From positions 248,001-312,000 of the forward strand of contig JAWKJB010000002.1 in assembly GCA_041393965.1 (NCBI GenBank): 64,000 bases of DNA, read 5' to 3'. Below the pieces are notes generated by a model, which saw only the letters and a program-made list of their open reading frames with translations, did not search any database and was not told the DNA's origin. The position numbers were made by a program, and so were the translations under genes. Source of the DNA: Acidimicrobiia bacterium (GTDB taxonomy: Bacteria; Actinomycetota; Acidimicrobiia; Spongiisociales; UBA5794). Positions 61,722 through 64,000 of the stretch are shown here, piece by piece (the first letter of the stretch is position 1; the number at the start of each line of letters is the position of its first letter).

Positions 61722-62516
61722 ATGGCAGCGTTCAAGGATCGGACCGATCCGTTGCGTGTCTCGGCGACCTTGTATGGGTGCTATCTGCAGTGTCCGCAAC
61801 AGGCGCTTGCAAGGCTGCGTGGTGTCTACCCGGCCGATTCTGTTGCCGGATTCAAGGGTCGGCTTGCACACAGGGTCTTCGCTCGGCACCTCACCGACGG
61901 CGAGATCGCAGAGGAGGACTTCGAGATGACCTGCCGCAGGATTATCGGTGAGAGCATGTCGAACGACGAGGTCGCGCACCATCTCACGATGTCCGAGTAC
62001 CGGGCGATGTTTCGCGAAGTCCACGAGCTGTATGAGCGTTTTCGGCTGCGTTCGTTTACCGGGTTCCGCGAGGCCGAGTCAGAGTTCGTGGTCGAGTCAG
62101 ACGACATCGTGCTCACGGGTCGGATCGACGCCATCTTCGAAGACGACGACGGTGTCCGGATCGTCGACTGGAAGACCGGAACCTATCTGTCGGATCGAGA
62201 GCCCCAGCTGTCGTTCTACGCCATGGCCTGGCATCGCGGGCACGACGAGGTACCGGTCGTGAGTGAGGCCGTGTCGATCGCGACCGGGGACTTCGTCCGC
62301 CTCGAACCGTCGGCCCAGTCGATCAACGACACCGATGCACAGGTGGCAGCAATGGCCCGAACCTTGCAGGAGGCCCTGCGCGACGGGACCGATCTGGATC
62401 GGTACGGGGGACCGCACTGTCGCTGGTGCCCGCTCCTCGAGGACTGCACCGAGGGAGGATCGGCCGTCGACCTCCTCGACCGCCCAACCGGGCGTTCTCG
62501 GCGTTCTGTGGGCTGA
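61722..62516 (+). CDS. PD-(D/E)XK nuclease, Cas4/RecB-like with probable Fe-S cluster
   Basis: A 264-residue protein. Nuclease motifs: conserved His in KGRLAHRVFARHL, Asp in VLTGRIDAIFEDDDGVRIVD and the DWK core in VDWKTGTYLSDREPQLSFYA (motif QxxxY). An N-terminal Cys cluster (YGCYLQCPQQALARL) and C-terminal Cys triplet (CRWCPLLEDC) look like the 4Fe-4S set of Cas4/AddB. No CRISPR array or cas genes are near, so it is probably a stand-alone repair exonuclease. Its last codons and stop lie in a dispersed repeat (62500-62556). Confidence 0.87.
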   Translation: MAAFKDRTDPLRVSATLYGCYLQCPQQALARLRGVYPADSVAGFKGRLAHRVFARHLTDGEIAEEDFEMTCRRIIGESMSNDEVAHHLTMSEYRAMFREVHELYERFRLRSFTGFREAESEFVVESDDIVLTGRIDAIFEDDDGVRIVDWKTGTYLSDREPQLSFYAMAWHRGHDEVPVVSEAVSIATGDFVRLEPSAQSINDTDAQVAAMARTLQEALRDGTDLDRYGGPHCRWCPLLEDCTEGGSAVDLLDRPTGRSRRSVG

Positions 62517-62556
62517 CAGCGGCCCTTTTCGTCGTACGCGAACCCTGGGTACGCGC
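62500..62556 (-). repeat. Dispersed palindromic repeat, half element (copy D)
   Basis: Read on the minus strand, the palindrome CGCGTACCCAGGGTTCGCG (62537-62555) is followed by GAAAAGGG, a short spacer and GCCCACAGAACGCC. This is the same order as in the copy inside rpiB (13434-13492). The plus-strand reading provides the TGA stop of the nuclease gene. Confidence 0.8.
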
Positions 62557-62589
62557 GCGGTAGGGGTCGGGGGTTGGCATACTCGTCGG

Positions 62590-63441
62590 ATGGCCCGGAC
62601 CCTGCTCGCGCTTCATGCGCATCCCGACGACGAGTCCTCGAAGGGCGCGGGGACGGTGTCGCGCTACGCCGCTGCAGGCGTGCGCTGTGTCTTGGTCACC
62701 GCGACCGGAGGCGAAGCAGGCGACATCCTGAACCCGGAGATGGAACGACCCGAGATCGCCGAGGACCTCCGGGCCGTTCGTGAGGCTGAATTGGCGGAAG
62801 CGGCAGCGATCCAGGGCTACGACGATGTCATCCTTCTCGGATATCGCGACTCGGGTATGCCCGGTTCTGCGCACAACGCTGATCCTCGGGCGTTCTGCAA
62901 TCAGCCCATCGACGATGTTCTCGGTCGCCTTGTTGAAATCGTGCGGGCGGAACGTCCCGATGTTCTGTTGGGATATGACTCCCACGAACGGTACCCACAC
63001 CCGGACCATCTCAGGATTCACGAGCTGACCGTCCCGCTCTTCGAAGCAGCGGCCAACCCGGGCCGGTTTCCCGATGTCGGCTCACCGTGGGAGATCAAGA
63101 AGGTCTATGCGCCGATGATCTTCACGAGGGAACGGGTCCTGGCGCTCCACCAAGCGATGCTCAACCGCACCGGAACGAGCCCGTACCAACAATGGCTCGA
63201 CCACATGGATGCCGACCGCGATCCCGAACGCCGGATGACACGGGTGAATGTCACCGGATTCATCGACCAGAGCAGACGCGCCCTGCTCGCGCATCGAACC
63301 CAGATCGATCCACAGGGACCTTGGTTCCGGGTACCAACGGATGTTGTCGAGGAGGTGTATCCGTGGGAGGACTTCGAGTTGCTCGCGACGCGCGTGGCAT
63401 GGGAGCCAGACGCCGAAGACCTGTTCGCGGGGATCTCGTAG
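62590..63441 (+). CDS. mca: Mycothiol S-conjugate amidase
   Basis: A 283-residue PIG-L-family zinc amidase that cleaves mycothiol S-conjugates to a mercapturic acid and GlcN-inositol during detoxification. It has the N-terminal zinc motif LLALHAHPDDESSKGAGTVS, LLGYRDSGMPGSAHNADPRA, the distal His in YDSHERYPHPDHLRIHELTV and a C-terminal part typical of Mca. MshB is the close alternative, but the GYRDSGM and AFCN segments favour Mca. Its presence implies mycothiol is made by this organism. Confidence 0.9.
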   Translation: MARTLLALHAHPDDESSKGAGTVSRYAAAGVRCVLVTATGGEAGDILNPEMERPEIAEDLRAVREAELAEAAAIQGYDDVILLGYRDSGMPGSAHNADPRAFCNQPIDDVLGRLVEIVRAERPDVLLGYDSHERYPHPDHLRIHELTVPLFEAAANPGRFPDVGSPWEIKKVYAPMIFTRERVLALHQAMLNRTGTSPYQQWLDHMDADRDPERRMTRVNVTGFIDQSRRALLAHRTQIDPQGPWFRVPTDVVEEVYPWEDFELLATRVAWEPDAEDLFAGIS

Positions 63442-63499
63442 CAAGTCCGGGCTCATGCTCGTCCTCATGCTCGTCGCGGCGTTCTGCTGAAATGGCGAT

Positions 63500-64000
63500 G
63501 TGATCCTCATCGGTGCCAAGGTCAGGTCAGCACTCGAAGAGGTTCCACGCGTCCTCCTCGACGAGGCTCACGCCCGGCTCCTCGACGACACCATCGATGC
63601 CGCAGCGGAACTCGATGCGTTGGTGGCAGAACCGAGCCTCGTTGTCGTGGTCGGTGGTTCCGGAAGCGGGAAGTCCACGATCACGAATGCGATCATCGGG
63701 TCCGATGTTGCCCCCGTGTCCCCGATCCGTCCGACGACCACCAACATCACCGCGATCGGGGCGTCCCCTCCTTTCCCAGTTGAAGGAGCGACCGAGTATG
63801 TCATCGTCGCTGGTTTGCCTGCAGGGCTGATCGTCGTCGACACGCCCCCATGGGACGCCGCAACGGACATCATCACCAACCTCGTCGAGGCCTCCGCGGT
63901 CACCATCGTGGTCGTCACGCCATCCCGGTACGGGGACGAATCGACACGCGAGGCAGTCGAGGCTGTTCGTCGCAGCAACAGCGCGCTGGTGATTGTCGCC
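63500..64000 (+). CDS. P-loop GTPase, dynamin-like/Era-type (partial)
   Basis: The frame opens at GTG 63500 and runs off the window (167 codons seen). The P-loop is VVVVGGSGSGKSTITNAIIG, a switch I-like segment is SPIRPTTTNITAIG and the G3-like motif is VVDTPPWDAA. The N-terminal helix (about 60 residues) before the P-loop is like actinobacterial dynamin-family GTPases. The base-recognition motif and any C-terminal domain are outside the window. Confidence 0.78.
   Translation, partial: MILIGAKVRSALEEVPRVLLDEAHARLLDDTIDAAAELDALVAEPSLVVVVGGSGSGKSTITNAIIGSDVAPVSPIRPTTTNITAIGASPPFPVEGATEYVIVAGLPAGLIVVDTPPWDAATDIITNLVEASAVTIVVVTPSRYGDESTREAVEAVRRSNSALVIVA

Overview
The window is a gene-dense, high-GC stretch (about two thirds G+C by eye) of an actinobacterial chromosome. 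Mycothiol conjugate amidase, a KorA with a fused gamma domain, NAD-dependent LigA, nickel superoxide dismutase with its maturation protease, long-form SerA, a FbiD/CofC-like enzyme, a ppk1-mutT1 pair and Thr-rich lipoproteins point to Actinomycetota. The style fits class Acidimicrobiia, but that placement is inference. Many genes overlap by 1-11 nt and GTG starts are common. No phage, insertion sequence or CRISPR array is visible.

Layout. 1-12.4 kb: korA (cut by the window start), a GatA-type amidase, two DUF3048 lipoproteins, sodX/sodN, murJ and two ABC export modules. 12.5-18.7 kb: a bacterial microcompartment (BMC) locus. A divergent HTH/coiled-coil gene faces an RpiB-family isomerase, DeoC, a tandem-BMC shell protein, a BMC-H, a BMC-P pentamer, an acylating aldehyde dehydrogenase, a second tandem-BMC protein and two more BMC-P genes. 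18.7-28 kb: pgl, hydrolase, mutT1, ppk1, a canonical rpiB, murA, NifU-like, meaB, enoyl-CoA hydratase. 28-34 kb: hydrolase-like protein, cysteine desulfurase, mnmA, ligA. 34-42.5 kb: dapC-dapD-dapE, gatCAB, serA. 42.5-48.6 kb: ABC module, pgpA, ilvE, FAH-family gene, gltX, VOC protein, tRNA-Gln, tRNA-Glu and a tRNA-Glu remnant. 48.9-57.4 kb: antiporter, SDR, a 4-nt-overlapped operon from an amino-acid ABC importer to a lysine-6-dehydrogenase-like protein, pyruvate kinase. 57.4-64 kb: two VanW proteins, a Cas4/RecB-like nuclease, mca and a GTPase cut by the window end.

The most interesting system is the BMC. Its cargo (deoxyribose-phosphate aldolase, RpiB-like isomerase, acylating aldehyde dehydrogenase) matches the sugar-phosphate-utilising (SPU) class proposed from genome surveys. 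A workable scheme is: deoxyribose 5-phosphate is split by DeoC to glyceraldehyde 3-phosphate and acetaldehyde, and the acetaldehyde is oxidised inside the shell to acetyl-CoA. All three enzymes have N-terminal amphipathic-helix extensions like encapsulation peptides. The RpiB cargo lacks the family's catalytic Cys, while a second rpiB 10 kb away keeps it.

Two sequence-level signals stand out. A palindrome-based dispersed repeat occurs at three loci; one copy lies in frame inside the BMC rpiB and one supplies the stop codon of the nuclease gene. The tetranucleotide ACGT is almost absent (four seen in 64 kb, against roughly 200 expected from composition).
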